A stretch of 64,000 bases of DNA. It comes from Rhizobium oryziradicis (GTDB lineage Bacteria; Pseudomonadota; Alphaproteobacteria; Rhizobiales; Rhizobiaceae). The translations under genes and the position numbers were made by a program. The DNA lies in the NCBI RefSeq assembly GCF_001939045.1, contig NZ_MKIM01000021.1:124001-188000 (forward strand). Reading direction: 5' to 3'. The notes beneath the pieces were generated by a model that was not told the origin of the DNA, did no database searches, and saw only the letters and a list, made by a program, of their open reading frames with translations. Positions 25,894-35,351 of this stretch are shown here, one piece after another (within the stretch, counting starts at the first letter, position 1; the number at the start of each line of letters is the position of its first letter).

Positions 25894-25902
25894 TCAGCAG
25901 CG

Positions 25903-25933
25903 CTTCAGCCTGTGACAATTTCACGGGCTGAAG
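25903..25933 (+). terminator. Intercistronic stem-loop after agpA
   Basis: CTTCAGCCTGTGA (25903-25915) pairs with TCACGGGCTGAAG (25921-25933) with one T-G pair in 13 and a five-base loop. It begins nine bases past the agpA stop and precedes agpB by 45 bases. It has no T-run, so it probably stabilises the binding-protein message or reduces read-through. Confidence 0.65.
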
Positions 25934-25978
25934 GCCATTCCTGAAACACTGGCCTGAAACACAAGAGAGTATATTTCC

Positions 25979-26992
25979 ATGTTCCGATTTCTACTTGTGC
26001 GCATTGCCTCTGCCATACCTTTGCTGTTTGTTCTCAGCGTTGTCACCTTCGCCATCATCAAGGCCCCGCCGGGAGATTATAGCGATTACATCCGCTCCCA
26101 GATGATCAATCAGGGCGGAGCATCGTTTGAAGCGGCTGACGCGCAAGCGAAGGCTTATAAAATTGCCAATGGGTTGGATAAGCCGATTCCGGTTCAGTAT
26201 ATCAATTGGATCACGGGCATTGTCACCCGTGGCGATTTTGGCCACAGCCTGTTTTACAACAAACCCGTATCTGAAGTGGTGGGCGAGCGCTTGCCCCGCA
26301 CATTGGCGCTGGCGCTTGTGTGCCATATCCTCGCCTCTGTCATTGGCATCAGCTTTGGCATTCTGGCCGCAACCCGGCAATATACCTGGGTGGATAGCCT
26401 CCTGTCTGGCATTTCCTTTCTGGGCATGACCGTGCCGCGCTTTTTGATGGCGCTGATCATAGTCTACATTCTGGTGTTCCATTTCAACGTCACGGAAATC
26501 AACAGCTTCAATTCTGCGAGGTACAGTGGTGCGACGTGGTCGTTTGGCAAATTTGTGGACCTGTTGCAGCATGTGTGGCCGGTGATTGCCATCGCCACTT
26601 TTGGTGGGCTGGCCTATAATATGCGGGTCATGCGCGGCAATTTGCTGGATACGCTAAACGCGCAATATGTGGAAACCGCCCGCGCCAAAGGCCTCAGCGA
26701 ACGGCAGGTGATTTTGCGTCACGCGGTGCCAAATGCGCTGCATCCGCTGATCATGTATCAGGGCGTGGTGCTGCCCTATATGCTGACCGGCGAAATCGAA
26801 ACGGCGATCATCTTTGCCCTGCCCACCGTTGGCCCCGCCATTGTCGGCTCCATGTGGGTTGGCGATGTCTATGTCACCGCAACCTTCATGCTGGTTTTGT
26901 CAGCAACCCTGATTGTCGGCAATATCATTGCCGACATGCTGTTGGCGCTTCTTGATCCACGGGTAAGATTGGGCGGAGGGGCGCACGCATGA
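25979..26992 (+). CDS. agpB: Alpha-galactoside ABC transporter permease (DppB type)
   Basis: A 337-residue inner-membrane permease of the DppB/OppB class with about six membrane helices. Family features include the opening FRFLLVRIASAIPLLFVLSVVTF, the DFGHSL segment, and the EAA-loop region VETARAKGLSERQVILRHAVPNAL, which docks onto the ATPase. It ends with ADMLLALLDPRVRLGG. Its last four bases overlap the start of agpC, which indicates coupled translation. With AgpC it forms the channel for alpha-galactosides delivered by AgpA. Confidence 0.87.
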   Translation: MFRFLLVRIASAIPLLFVLSVVTFAIIKAPPGDYSDYIRSQMINQGGASFEAADAQAKAYKIANGLDKPIPVQYINWITGIVTRGDFGHSLFYNKPVSEVVGERLPRTLALALVCHILASVIGISFGILAATRQYTWVDSLLSGISFLGMTVPRFLMALIIVYILVFHFNVTEINSFNSARYSGATWSFGKFVDLLQHVWPVIAIATFGGLAYNMRVMRGNLLDTLNAQYVETARAKGLSERQVILRHAVPNALHPLIMYQGVVLPYMLTGEIETAIIFALPTVGPAIVGSMWVGDVYVTATFMLVLSATLIVGNIIADMLLALLDPRVRLGGGAHA

Positions 26993-28107
26993 AAGCCGAT
27001 GTTCAAACCATAGCGATGTCTTCTTCCACCCACGAACACCACAACGAAACCTATATGGCACTGGTCTGGCGACGTCTTCGGCGCTCATGGACCGGGATGA
27101 TGGGCCTTGTGCTTGTCTGCCTGCTGATGTTGATGGTGGTGTTTGCCGAGTTTTTTGCACCTGTTGATCCAAAGCTGACAGGCACAGCTTTCGCGCCACC
27201 ACAGACAATCAGCATCACCGATCAGCAAGGCCATCTTGTCTGGCCACGCACTTATCCGCTGAGTGAAGGAACGACACTTGATCCCATCACCTTCCAGCCA
27301 CTGTCAGGGCCGGATTATGAACATCCGGTCACTCTTGGCTTTTTCGTCAAGGGGTTCAGCTACAATCTGCTGGGTGTTCTGCCCACCGACCGCCATTTCT
27401 TCGGGGCCACAGATGGCACGCCGATCAACTTTCTCGGCACGGATAAATTTGGCCGCGATGTTCTATCACGTATCTTTTACGGCTCTCGTGTATCTCTGAT
27501 GATCGCGCTCACGGTGGTGTTTATCGTCACTGTGGTCGGCACAACGGTTGGCATGGTCTCGGGCTATTATGGTGGCCGGTTTGATACATGGATGCAGCGT
27601 TTTGTGGAGCTGGTTTTGGCCTTTCCGCAATTGCCGCTCTATCTGGCGCTGACATCGCTGATCCCGGTCACCGCCCCCACCAATGTGTTTTTGGGCTTTG
27701 TTATCGTGGTTATGTCGGCGCTGGGTTGGGCGCAAATGTCGCGTGAGGTGCGGGGCAAAACATTGGCCTTGGCACGTATTGATTATGTGCGGGCTGCCAT
27801 GGCCATTGGGGCCACAGACCGGCGCATCATCTTGCAGCATATTTTTCCCAATGTGATGAGCCATGTGATTGTCTCTGTCACGCTGGCTATTCCGAGCGTA
27901 GTGCTTTTGGAATCCTTCCTTGGCTTTCTGGGCTTTGCGGTCAAACCGCCGCTGATTTCCTGGGGCCTGATGTTGCAAGATACCTCCACCTATTCCGTCA
28001 TTGGCTCCTATCCATGGATCCTGTCTCCCGTGGCTTTCGTGCTGATCACCGTCTTTGCGTTCAATGCGCTCGGCGATGGCTTGCGCGACGCCGTTGACCC
28101 CTATTGA
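26989..28107 (+). CDS. agpC: Alpha-galactoside ABC transporter permease (DppC type)
   Basis: A 372-residue permease of the DppC/OppC class. The N-terminal helix (MMGLVLVCLLMLMVVFAEFFAPVDP) is followed by a periplasmic insert of about 100 residues, larger than usual, ending at FLGTDKFGRDVLSRIFYGSR, the family hallmark. The EAA loop is YVRAAMAIGATDRRIILQHIFPNV. The protein ends NALGDGLRDAVDPY as expected. It overlaps agpB by four bases, and agpD follows after 12 bases. Confidence 0.87.
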   Translation: MKADVQTIAMSSSTHEHHNETYMALVWRRLRRSWTGMMGLVLVCLLMLMVVFAEFFAPVDPKLTGTAFAPPQTISITDQQGHLVWPRTYPLSEGTTLDPITFQPLSGPDYEHPVTLGFFVKGFSYNLLGVLPTDRHFFGATDGTPINFLGTDKFGRDVLSRIFYGSRVSLMIALTVVFIVTVVGTTVGMVSGYYGGRFDTWMQRFVELVLAFPQLPLYLALTSLIPVTAPTNVFLGFVIVVMSALGWAQMSREVRGKTLALARIDYVRAAMAIGATDRRIILQHIFPNVMSHVIVSVTLAIPSVVLLESFLGFLGFAVKPPLISWGLMLQDTSTYSVIGSYPWILSPVAFVLITVFAFNALGDGLRDAVDPY

Positions 28108-28119
28108 GGAGGCCCCATC

Positions 28120-29787
28120 ATGGCACAAACCGTCCAAACCTTGGCACCTGACCAACGGCACGATCACACAAGCCATAGCGACAGCCCCATTATTGATGCC
28201 CGCCAACTGGCCGTGTCTTTCAAGGTGGAAGGCGGCGTGGTTGAGGCAGTCAGGAATGTCTCCTTTCAGCTCTATCGCGGTGAAACCATTGCTGTTGTTG
28301 GCGAATCCGGTTCTGGAAAATCGGTTACGGCCCGCAGCATCATGGGGCTGTTGACCAAGCGCGCCACCTTGTCAGCCCATTCCAGCATTGCCTATGATGA
28401 GCAAAACATCCTGAAATTCTCGGATCGTCAGCGCCGGGGCTTACGTGGCAACCGGATTTCGATGATTTTTCAAGAGCCGATGAGCTCGCTCAATCCGGTT
28501 TACACCATCGGCGCACAGATCGCGGAAGCCATCCGCGTGCACCAGAAAATGAGCAACAAGCAGGCGATGGCGCGCGCACTGGAGCTGTTGCGGCAGGTGC
28601 AAATCCCGGAGCCGGAGGCCCGGATCAACCAATATCCGCATCAATTGTCCGGCGGGCAGCGTCAGCGCATCATGATTGCCATGGCGCTGGCCAACAACCC
28701 GGATGTGCTGATTGCCGATGAACCTACCACGGCACTGGATGTGACGGTGCAGGCGCAAGTTCTCAACCTGATCCGCGATCTGCAAAAAAGCCTCGGCATG
28801 GCCGTGATCCTGATCACTCACGATCTCACCGTTGTTCGGCAATTTTCAGACTATGTCTATGTGATGCAAAACGGCGAGGTGAAGGAACACAACACCACAA
28901 CGGCGTTGTTTGAAAACCCGCAGCATGCCTACACGCGCCATCTGCTGGCATCAGAACCAAAGGGCATGGCCAATCCCATGCCGGTGGGTTCCGCCACGAT
29001 TCTCGAAGGGCGCGATGTGCGCGTGTCTTTCATGCTCAAACACGGCGGCTTTTTCAAACCGCAGTTGAAAGAACTTGTGGCCGTCAACGGCTTGTCCATC
29101 ACCCTGCATCGCCATGAAACCCTGGGGCTGGTGGGCGAGAGCGGCTCTGGCAAAACCACCTTTGGTCAGGCGCTGGTAAAGCTGATGAATGCGGAAAGCG
29201 GCACCATCCTGTTTGATGGCCAAGCCATCGAGAACAACAGCCGCGAACAGATGCGGCCTTTGCGCTCCCGTATGCAGGTGGTGTTTCAAGACCCGTTTTC
29301 CTCGCTCAACCCACGCATGTCGGTGGGCCAGATCATCGAGGAAGGCTTGATTGTCAACACTATTGGCGCAAGCCGCAGTGAGCGGCTGGACAGGGTGCGC
29401 GAGGCGCTGATCAGCGCAGGCATGCCCGGCAACATCCTGTCACGTTTTCCGCATGAGTTTTCCGGTGGTCAGCGCCAGCGCATTGCCATTGCGCGGGCGG
29501 TGGCGCTGGAGCCGGAATTCATCCTTCTGGATGAGCCGACATCGGCGCTGGATCTCTCCGTTCAGGCCCAGATCATCGACCTGTTGCGCAAGCTGCAGGA
29601 CGAAAAGGGCTTGAGCTATCTCTTCATCTCCCACGATCTCAAGGTTGTTCGCGCCCTTTGCCACCGGGTTGCGGTGATGCAGTCTGGGCAGATCGTTGAG
29701 CAAGGCCCCGTGGAAGATATTCTGAACAACCCGCAAACCGCCTACACGCAACGGCTCGTCAGAGCAGCCTTTGATGTGGCCACCTGA
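28120..29787 (+). CDS. agpD: Alpha-galactoside ABC transporter ATPase with two nucleotide-binding domains
   Basis: This 555-residue protein fuses two OppD/OppF-type ATPase domains. Domain 1 has Walker [10 protein letters not shown], signature LSGGQRQR and Walker [14 protein letters not shown]. Domain 2 has [17 protein letters not shown] and FILLDEPTSALDL. Both lack obvious degeneration, so both sites may be active. OppD/F-type C-terminal extensions follow each domain (PQHAYTRHLLASEP and PQTAYTQRLVRAAF). GAGGAGG lies just upstream of ATG 28120. It powers the AgpBC channel, and the second GH4 gene follows 24 bases later. Confidence 0.87.
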   Translation: MAQTVQTLAPDQRHDHTSHSDSPIIDARQLAVSFKVEGGVVEAVRNVSFQLYRGETIAVVGESGSGKSVTARSIMGLLTKRATLSAHSSIAYDEQNILKFSDRQRRGLRGNRISMIFQEPMSSLNPVYTIGAQIAEAIRVHQKMSNKQAMARALELLRQVQIPEPEARINQYPHQLSGGQRQRIMIAMALANNPDVLIADEPTTALDVTVQAQVLNLIRDLQKSLGMAVILITHDLTVVRQFSDYVYVMQNGEVKEHNTTTALFENPQHAYTRHLLASEPKGMANPMPVGSATILEGRDVRVSFMLKHGGFFKPQLKELVAVNGLSITLHRHETLGLVGESGSGKTTFGQALVKLMNAESGTILFDGQAIENNSREQMRPLRSRMQVVFQDPFSSLNPRMSVGQIIEEGLIVNTIGASRSERLDRVREALISAGMPGNILSRFPHEFSGGQRQRIAIARAVALEPEFILLDEPTSALDLSVQAQIIDLLRKLQDEKGLSYLFISHDLKVVRALCHRVAVMQSGQIVEQGPVEDILNNPQTAYTQRLVRAAFDVAT

Positions 29788-29811
29788 TCCTAAGACAGCG
29801 AGACAAATATC

Positions 29812-31173
29812 ATGACAAAACAGCCCAAAATCACCTTTATCGGTGCCGGTTCCACCGTGTTTATGAAAAACATTATTGGCGATGTGTTGCAGCGCCCGGC
29901 GCTGTCGGATGCAAAAATTGCGCTGATGGATATCAACCCGCAGCGTCTGGAGGAAAGCGAGGTTGTTGCCAGAAAGCTGATTTCCACCCTCGGTGCAACA
30001 GCAACCGTTGAGACCTTTGCCGATCAGCGCAAAGCACTGGATGGGGCCAATTTCGTGGTCGTCGCTTTTCAGATCGGCGGTTATGAGCCTTGCACGGTGA
30101 CCGATTTCGAAGTGCCGAAAAAATACGGATTGCGCCAGACCATTGCCGATACATTGGGCGTGGGCGGCATCATGCGCGGTTTGCGCACCGTGCCGCATCT
30201 GTGGAGCATTTGCGAAGATATGATGCAGGTCTGCCCACAGGCCATCATGCTGCAATATGTCAACCCGATGGCCATCAACACTTGGGCAATATCTGAGAAA
30301 TATCCGGCGATCAAACAGGTTGGCCTGTGCCATTCGGTGCAGGGAACGGCGATGGAACTGGCAGAAGACCTCTCCATTCCCTATGAGGAAATCCGCTATC
30401 GCTCGGCTGGCATCAACCACATGGCGTTTTACCTCAATTTTGAGCACCGCCAGCCCGATGGCTCTTATCGTGATCTCTATCCCGATCTGCTGCGCGGCTA
30501 TCGTGAAGGCCGGGCACCCAAGCCGACCTGGAACCCGCGCTGCCCCAACAAGGTACGCTATGAAATGCTGACGCGGTTGGGTTATTTCGTCACCGAAAGC
30601 TCGGAGCATTTCGCCGAATACACGCCCTATTTCATCAAGGAAGGCCGTGAGGATCTGATTGAAAAATTCGGCATTCCGCTGGATGAATATCCCAAGCGCT
30701 GCATTGAGCAGGTCGAGCGCTGGAAAGATCAGGCCGCGGCCTATCGCTCGGCCGATAGCATCGAGGTCAAGCAATCCAAGGAATATGCCTCATCGATCAT
30801 CAACTCCGTCTGGACGGGCGAACCCTCGGTGATTTATGGCAACCTGCGCAACAATGGCTGCATCACCTCGCTGCCGAACAATTGCGCGGTGGAAGTGCCC
30901 TGCCTTGTGGATGATAACGGCATTCAGCCCACCCATGTCGGTGCCCTGCCACCGCAACTCACGGCGCTGATGCGCACCAATATCAATGTGCAGGAACTCA
31001 CAGTGGCCGCCTTGATGAGCGAAAACCCCGAACACCTTTATCATGCCGCGATGATGGACCCGCACACAGCCGCCGAGCTTGATCTTGACCAGATCTGGTC
31101 GCTGACGACAGATCTGTTGCGCGCGCATGATCAGTGGATTCCCGAATGGGCGCGTGTTGCAGCGGCCCAGTGA
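29812..31173 (+). CDS. agaL2: Second GH4 alpha-galactosidase
   Basis: A 453-residue family 4 glycoside hydrolase. It shows ITFIGAGSTVF for NAD binding, YVNPMAINTWA, and metal residues in GLCHSVQG and SAGINHMAFYLN. It is close to the usual MelA size. It is clearly diverged from the first GH4 enzyme of the operon, so the two may act on different alpha-galactosides, such as melibiose against raffinose or a methyl-galactoside. The gene closes the agp operon, 24 bases after agpD. The convergent LysR gene begins beyond a hairpin-containing spacer. Confidence 0.85.
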   Translation: MTKQPKITFIGAGSTVFMKNIIGDVLQRPALSDAKIALMDINPQRLEESEVVARKLISTLGATATVETFADQRKALDGANFVVVAFQIGGYEPCTVTDFEVPKKYGLRQTIADTLGVGGIMRGLRTVPHLWSICEDMMQVCPQAIMLQYVNPMAINTWAISEKYPAIKQVGLCHSVQGTAMELAEDLSIPYEEIRYRSAGINHMAFYLNFEHRQPDGSYRDLYPDLLRGYREGRAPKPTWNPRCPNKVRYEMLTRLGYFVTESSEHFAEYTPYFIKEGREDLIEKFGIPLDEYPKRCIEQVERWKDQAAAYRSADSIEVKQSKEYASSIINSVWTGEPSVIYGNLRNNGCITSLPNNCAVEVPCLVDDNGIQPTHVGALPPQLTALMRTNINVQELTVAALMSENPEHLYHAAMMDPHTAAELDLDQIWSLTTDLLRAHDQWIPEWARVAAAQ

Positions 31174-31279
31174 TGGTGTTTTCGTCAATGTGGTGCAACA
31201 CGTTTAATCTGCTGTATAATTTTCACCTGAAATCGATGCCGATGTAAGGAATTATGCCGAAGCTCCGCATTGAGAATAG

Positions 31280-31341
31280 AAGGTTTCTGGGCGTTTGAGG
31301 ATGAAAAGCCAGGGGGCTGAGCGACCTCGTCCAGAAACCTT
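31280..31341. terminator. Inverted repeat between agaL2 and the convergent LysR gene
   Basis: AAGGTTTCTGG (31280-31290) is perfectly complementary to CCAGAAACCTT (31331-31341), with a loop of about 40 bases. It sits in the 235-base space between convergent genes. The loop is long for a classic terminator, so its function is uncertain. Confidence 0.45.
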
Positions 31342-31361
31342 TCCGGGTGTCCGTCGCCAAT

Positions 31362-31391
31362 CCATGGCGTTCGGCTCCATGGCGTTTGGCG
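31362..31391. repeat. Two-copy tandem repeat of 15 bases
   Basis: CCATGGCGTTCGGCT at 31362-31376 is followed directly by CCATGGCGTTTGGCG at 31377-31391, with two mismatches (positions 11 and 15). It lies between the agaL2 and LysR gene ends, and no function is evident. Confidence 0.55.
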
Positions 31392-31408
31392 GGGATTAAG
31401 CGCATCTC

Positions 31409-32323
31409 TCAACTCCAGCGTGGCGGCGCGCCGATGTAATTTTTGAGCGCCTCTGTAAAGGTCCTGACTTTGGCAGAGGGCACTTGCAGCGCCCGAAGAA
31501 GGTAAATCGCGGACGGCCTTTCATTCCACCACGGGCCCGATAGCGAAATTGACACAAGATCCCCGGTGCGGACCGAAGGTCCTGAGACCCAACTCGGCAG
31601 AAACGCGATCCCCATACCGGCAATCGCCGATCCATTGAGTGCTTCAAAATCGTCGGATCGAAAGATAACCCGTTCGCCCGCCTCTCCTGCGGGTGTACCG
31701 AGAATATCTGCCCAACCAAGAAGATCATGGCCGTGGAGCTTATCGAGAAGACGATGCTGGCGAAGTGCCTCCGCCGTTTCCGGCACACCATGCTGTTCAA
31801 GATAGGCAGGACTCGCGACGATCATGCGATCAAGAGGTGCCAGCCTGGTGGCAATGAGAGAGCTGTCCTTCAACTCTCCCATTCTCACCACCACATCAAG
31901 GCGCTCTGCAACCGGATCGGCCAGCCGCTCGGTCAAATCCAGCTCGACATCCAAGCTCGGGTGCTGCTGCGCGAGCGCTGCAACAACGGGGATGACGTAG
32001 CGTTTTCCAAAGGTCGGGAAGCAGGCAATCCTGAGCGTGCCGCTGACGACACTGTCAAATGCGGCGACCTCGGCATGCGTGTCGGCGAGATCATCAAGCA
32101 GGCGCTGTGATCTCTCAAAAAGATGACGTCCCGCATCCGTCAAAGCCAGCGCCCGTGTTGATCGCACGAGGAGAGACACGCCGAGATCCTGTTCAAGGGC
32201 GTCGATCTGCCGAACAACCGCCGAAGGCGTAACAGCACGCCTGCGAGACGCCGCAGAAAAGCTTCCAGCACGGACGACATCGACGTAAACCGCCAGATAT
32301 TCTGCAAAGCGCGGATCTTTCAT
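31409..32323 (-). CDS. LysR-family transcriptional regulator
   Basis: A 304-residue LysR protein. The N-terminal winged helix-turn-helix is visible in AGSFSAASRRRAVTPSAVVRQIDALEQDLG. The effector domain has the usual opening GTLRIACFPTFGKRYVIPVV and later GMGIAFLPSWVS. It is divergent from the SRPBCC-like gene at 32441, with 117 bases between the two starts. LysR regulators commonly control the divergent neighbour, so this gene is its likely target. The inducing compound is unknown. Confidence 0.85.
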   Translation of the reverse strand: MKDPRFAEYLAVYVDVVRAGSFSAASRRRAVTPSAVVRQIDALEQDLGVSLLVRSTRALALTDAGRHLFERSQRLLDDLADTHAEVAAFDSVVSGTLRIACFPTFGKRYVIPVVAALAQQHPSLDVELDLTERLADPVAERLDVVVRMGELKDSSLIATRLAPLDRMIVASPAYLEQHGVPETAEALRQHRLLDKLHGHDLLGWADILGTPAGEAGERVIFRSDDFEALNGSAIAGMGIAFLPSWVSGPSVRTGDLVSISLSGPWWNERPSAIYLLRALQVPSAKVRTFTEALKNYIGAPPRWS

Positions 32324-32440
32324 CTTTGCCTACAACGCAAAACCGTTTCGACCATTTCGTTCGTTATCATCTGCAATCATTCGGTGCACTGTCCTTCTCG
32401 TCAACGGGCGGTCAGCCCATCAAACAGAAGGAACACTGCC

Positions 32441-32983
32441 ATGGTCAAGGTCCTTGATACCATTCTCTCCCAATCGGCCTATTCTGCGGAGATCGACGTT
32501 CCGTTGGAAAAAATCGATATTGCCGATTGGCTTTTCACGCTGCCTGAAGCCGAATATCTCCGCTGCTGCGCTCCAGATCACATTGCAGCAGGCTTAACCT
32601 GGACGGACGACGGCCGCCGCATGTCCATCAATGTCGAGCAGATCGGCTCAGGCCTCGTCGTTCAGCATTATGTGGCCGAGGTTGCCGAGCCAGCCTATTG
32701 TCGGATGAACTCTATTTCGGATGTTTTCACCGCCCATGGTCGCACGCAGGTCAATGTTGTTTGGGAGCTTATTGCCGAGAGGATTGATGATCGCACGACA
32801 CGCTACACAAACAAGGTCACGGCTCACCCTACGGATGTCTTCATGCGTTTTATCGAAGACCAGGGTGTGCGTTTTGAAGATGCGGCCGCGGCCCGTCAGG
32901 CCGCGGGCGGCGATCATAACCGCAGAGAGACCCCTCTTTTTGCAGCGAGTATCGGCAGGCGTGCCCGCTCGTCCAAGGGTTGA
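32441..32983 (+). CDS. SRPBCC-like protein
   Basis: A 180-residue protein. Most of it (about 12-150) reads like a START/SRPBCC fold used for binding small hydrophobic ligands: a strand with SAEIDVPLEKIDIADWLFTLPE, then alternating strands with MSINVEQIGSGLVVQHYVAEVA and TQVNVVWELIAERIDDRTTRYTNKVTAHPT. ATG 32441 is preferred over the frame start 19 codons upstream, because AAGGAAC lies just before it and the fold begins there. No catalytic residues can be named. Divergent placement from a LysR gene suggests induction by a small molecule, but a substrate cannot be inferred. Confidence 0.6.
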   Translation: MVKVLDTILSQSAYSAEIDVPLEKIDIADWLFTLPEAEYLRCCAPDHIAAGLTWTDDGRRMSINVEQIGSGLVVQHYVAEVAEPAYCRMNSISDVFTAHGRTQVNVVWELIAERIDDRTTRYTNKVTAHPTDVFMRFIEDQGVRFEDAAAARQAAGGDHNRRETPLFAASIGRRARSSKG

Positions 32984-33106
32984 TCGTCAAACGCTCTCGC
33001 GCCAAATTGATCACGCCATTGCGTGGCGCGGGTATCGACGTCAGCCTCAGAGCGCTGAGACCATAAAATAAACATATCCGTTTGAGACGCGCATAAACGC
33101 TGAAAA

Positions 33107-33142
33107 GCAGCCACAATGCCCCATCATGGTCATTGTGGCTGC
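33107..33142. terminator. Perfect 12-base inverted repeat upstream of prc
   Basis: GCAGCCACAATG (33107-33118) pairs with CATTGTGGCTGC (33131-33142). Inside the loop, CCAT-C-ATGG can form a second small stem. It lies 124 bases after the stop of the SRPBCC-like gene and 134 bases before the prc start. It could end the upstream transcript or regulate prc; no T-run follows. Confidence 0.55.
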
Positions 33143-33275
33143 GCTGACGGGCACGTTGCTATCTGCGGGATACATTGGCGGATTGGCGACGTGCTTTCCT
33201 TTTGTTGCCAAAAACCATATTTGTTTTGCCAACGTCCTGCAGATAACCCGACACGATGAATTGGATCTAAGTGGA

Positions 33276-35351
33276 ATGCGTAAATGTTATGGCTTGCTTG
33301 GTGTGTTTTTGGCAATCACATCCTCGACATATGCAATGGCTGCGGCAGCGCCACAGCCATTGATGCCGCTGAAGGAACAAGCGCAAGCCGCTGAGCTGAG
33401 CGCGCAATTTCTTGGGCGATTTAGCTATAGACCCATTCCGCTCGACGATGCCCTGTCTGCCAAAATTCTGGACCGATTTATCAAATCCCTGGATCCGGAC
33501 CGCATGATATTTCTTCAAGCGGACATTGATGGTTTTATGGCCAACAGCACCAAGATTGATGACGCCATCAAGCAGGGAGACCTGCATATCCCGTTTTCGA
33601 TTTTTAACGTCTACGACCAGCGCATCATCGAGCGAATGAATTATGCGCGCAGCCTTCTCAAGCAGAATTTTGATTTCAGCGTGAAGGAAGATTATTCCTT
33701 CCTGCGCGATAAAAGCCCCTGGTTCCAATCTGAAGCCGAGAGAGATGATTTTTGGCGCAAGCGCGTCAAAGGCGATTGGTTGCGCCTGAAGCTGACGGGC
33801 AAGACTGACGCTGCCATTCGCGACATACTCGACAAACGCTATCAGAGCTCGCTTGAGCGTGTTTCCAAATACAAGAGCGATGACGTTTTTCAGTCATTCA
33901 TGGATGCTTTCACAAATTCTGTTGATCCGCATACAGATTATTTTGGTGCGCGCGCATCAGCAGAATTCGACATTTCCATGAAGCTTTCCCTGGTCGGTAT
34001 CGGTGCGGTGTTGCAGGAACGCAATGACTATACGACGATCCGTGAGCTGATCGCCGGTGGCCCGGCACAATTATCGGGCAAGCTCGCGGTGGGAGATCGG
34101 ATTGTCGGCGTTGGTCAAGGCGAAGACGGTCCCATCAAGGAAGTGGTCGGCATGCGTCTTGACGAGATCGTGCAGATGATCAGAGGCACCAAGGATTCCG
34201 TCGTGCGGCTGGATATCTTGCCCGCAGAGGCCGGACCGGAAGGCATTCATCGGGTCATCAGTCTGACGCGCGACAAAATCAGCCTCGATAAGCAGGCCGC
34301 CAAGAAAACCATTCTGTCTGTTAAAGATGGAGATGCCACACGCAAAATTGGCGTGATCACGCTTCCAGCCTTTTATGAGGATTTCGAAGCGCGGATGAAC
34401 GGCGACAAGGATTACAAAAGCGCAAGTCGCGATGTTGCCAAGCTGCTTGGCGAACTGAAGCAGGAAAACGCCGATGGCGTGGTGATTGACCTGCGCAATA
34501 ATGGTGGCGGCTCGCTGACCGAAGCGGTTGATTTGACGGGCCTATTCATTGGCAAGGGTCCGGTGGTTCAGCAACGCGGTGCCGACGGCGCGGTCAAGGT
34601 AGAACGCGACGATCTTCCCGCCCCCGCCTGGACTGGTCCCGTTGACGTTTTGATTAATCGTGGCTCGGCTTCCGCTTCCGAGATCTTTGCAGCAGCGATT
34701 CAGGACTATGGGCGCGGCCTGATTATCGGCGAACCCAGCTTCGGCAAAGGCACGGTGCAAACCGTGGTCAATCTTGATCAGGTGGCCAACAACAACAAAC
34801 CGAAATTCGGCGAGCTGAAATTGACAATTGCTCAGTTTTTCCGCGTCAACGGCGGTACAACGCAGTTGCGGGGCGTGACGCCGGATATCACTTTGCCGGG
34901 CCTGTATGATCCGAAAACCTTCGGTGAAACAAGCTATGAAAATGCGCTGCCATGGACACAGATCAAGCCTGTGACCTATACGCCTGTTGGCACGATAGCG
35001 GCGCGACTGCCGCAACTGCAACGCCTCCACGAGGAGCGTGTGCGCAGCGATCCGGATTTTCAGCGGTTTATTGACGATATCGCAGAACTGCAGGCGCTTC
35101 GCGAAAAAGGCGTTGTCTCGCTCAACGAAACCGAGCGCAAAAATGAGTTGGCGGCTCAGGCAAGCCGCCTCAAGGCGCGACAGAAAATAGATGACGGTGT
35201 TGATCTCGGCAATGACGATGGCATGCAATCTGATGAGCGCAGCCTGAGCGCTGACATTGCCCTTGAAACGGCCCGCAAGAATGCAAAGGACGTGTTGCTG
35301 AACGAAGCCGCTGCAATCCTTGCCGATGATATAGGCTTGCAAAAGCAGTAG
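33276..35351 (+). CDS. prc: Carboxy-terminal processing (tail-specific) protease Prc
   Basis: A 691-residue periplasmic serine protease of family S41. A signal peptide covers about 1-22 (GLLGVFLAITSSTYAMA). An N-terminal helical region includes SLDPDRMIFLQADI. The PDZ domain is around VGIGAVLQERNDYTTIRELIAGGPAQLSGKLAVGDRIVGV. The protease core has the catalytic Ser in RGSASASEIFAAAIQDYGR and the Lys in SFGKGTVQTV. The size matches Gram-negative Prc/Tsp (about 680) rather than the shorter CtpA. I chose ATG 33276 because the signal peptide starts there. The frame is open for 50 more codons upstream to 33126, but that part has no family resemblance. Prc trims lipoproteins and cell-wall hydrolases and degrades misfolded or tagged periplasmic proteins. 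Confidence 0.9.
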   Translation: MRKCYGLLGVFLAITSSTYAMAAAAPQPLMPLKEQAQAAELSAQFLGRFSYRPIPLDDALSAKILDRFIKSLDPDRMIFLQADIDGFMANSTKIDDAIKQGDLHIPFSIFNVYDQRIIERMNYARSLLKQNFDFSVKEDYSFLRDKSPWFQSEAERDDFWRKRVKGDWLRLKLTGKTDAAIRDILDKRYQSSLERVSKYKSDDVFQSFMDAFTNSVDPHTDYFGARASAEFDISMKLSLVGIGAVLQERNDYTTIRELIAGGPAQLSGKLAVGDRIVGVGQGEDGPIKEVVGMRLDEIVQMIRGTKDSVVRLDILPAEAGPEGIHRVISLTRDKISLDKQAAKKTILSVKDGDATRKIGVITLPAFYEDFEARMNGDKDYKSASRDVAKLLGELKQENADGVVIDLRNNGGGSLTEAVDLTGLFIGKGPVVQQRGADGAVKVERDDLPAPAWTGPVDVLINRGSASASEIFAAAIQDYGRGLIIGEPSFGKGTVQTVVNLDQVANNNKPKFGELKLTIAQFFRVNGGTTQLRGVTPDITLPGLYDPKTFGETSYENALPWTQIKPVTYTPVGTIAARLPQLQRLHEERVRSDPDFQRFIDDIAELQALREKGVVSLNETERKNELAAQASRLKARQKIDDGVDLGNDDGMQSDERSLSADIALETARKNAKDVLLNEAAAILADDIGLQKQ

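Noticed and set aside
29440-30774. A 444-codon minus-strand frame
   Set aside because: Antisense to agpD and agaL2, with no domain of its own.
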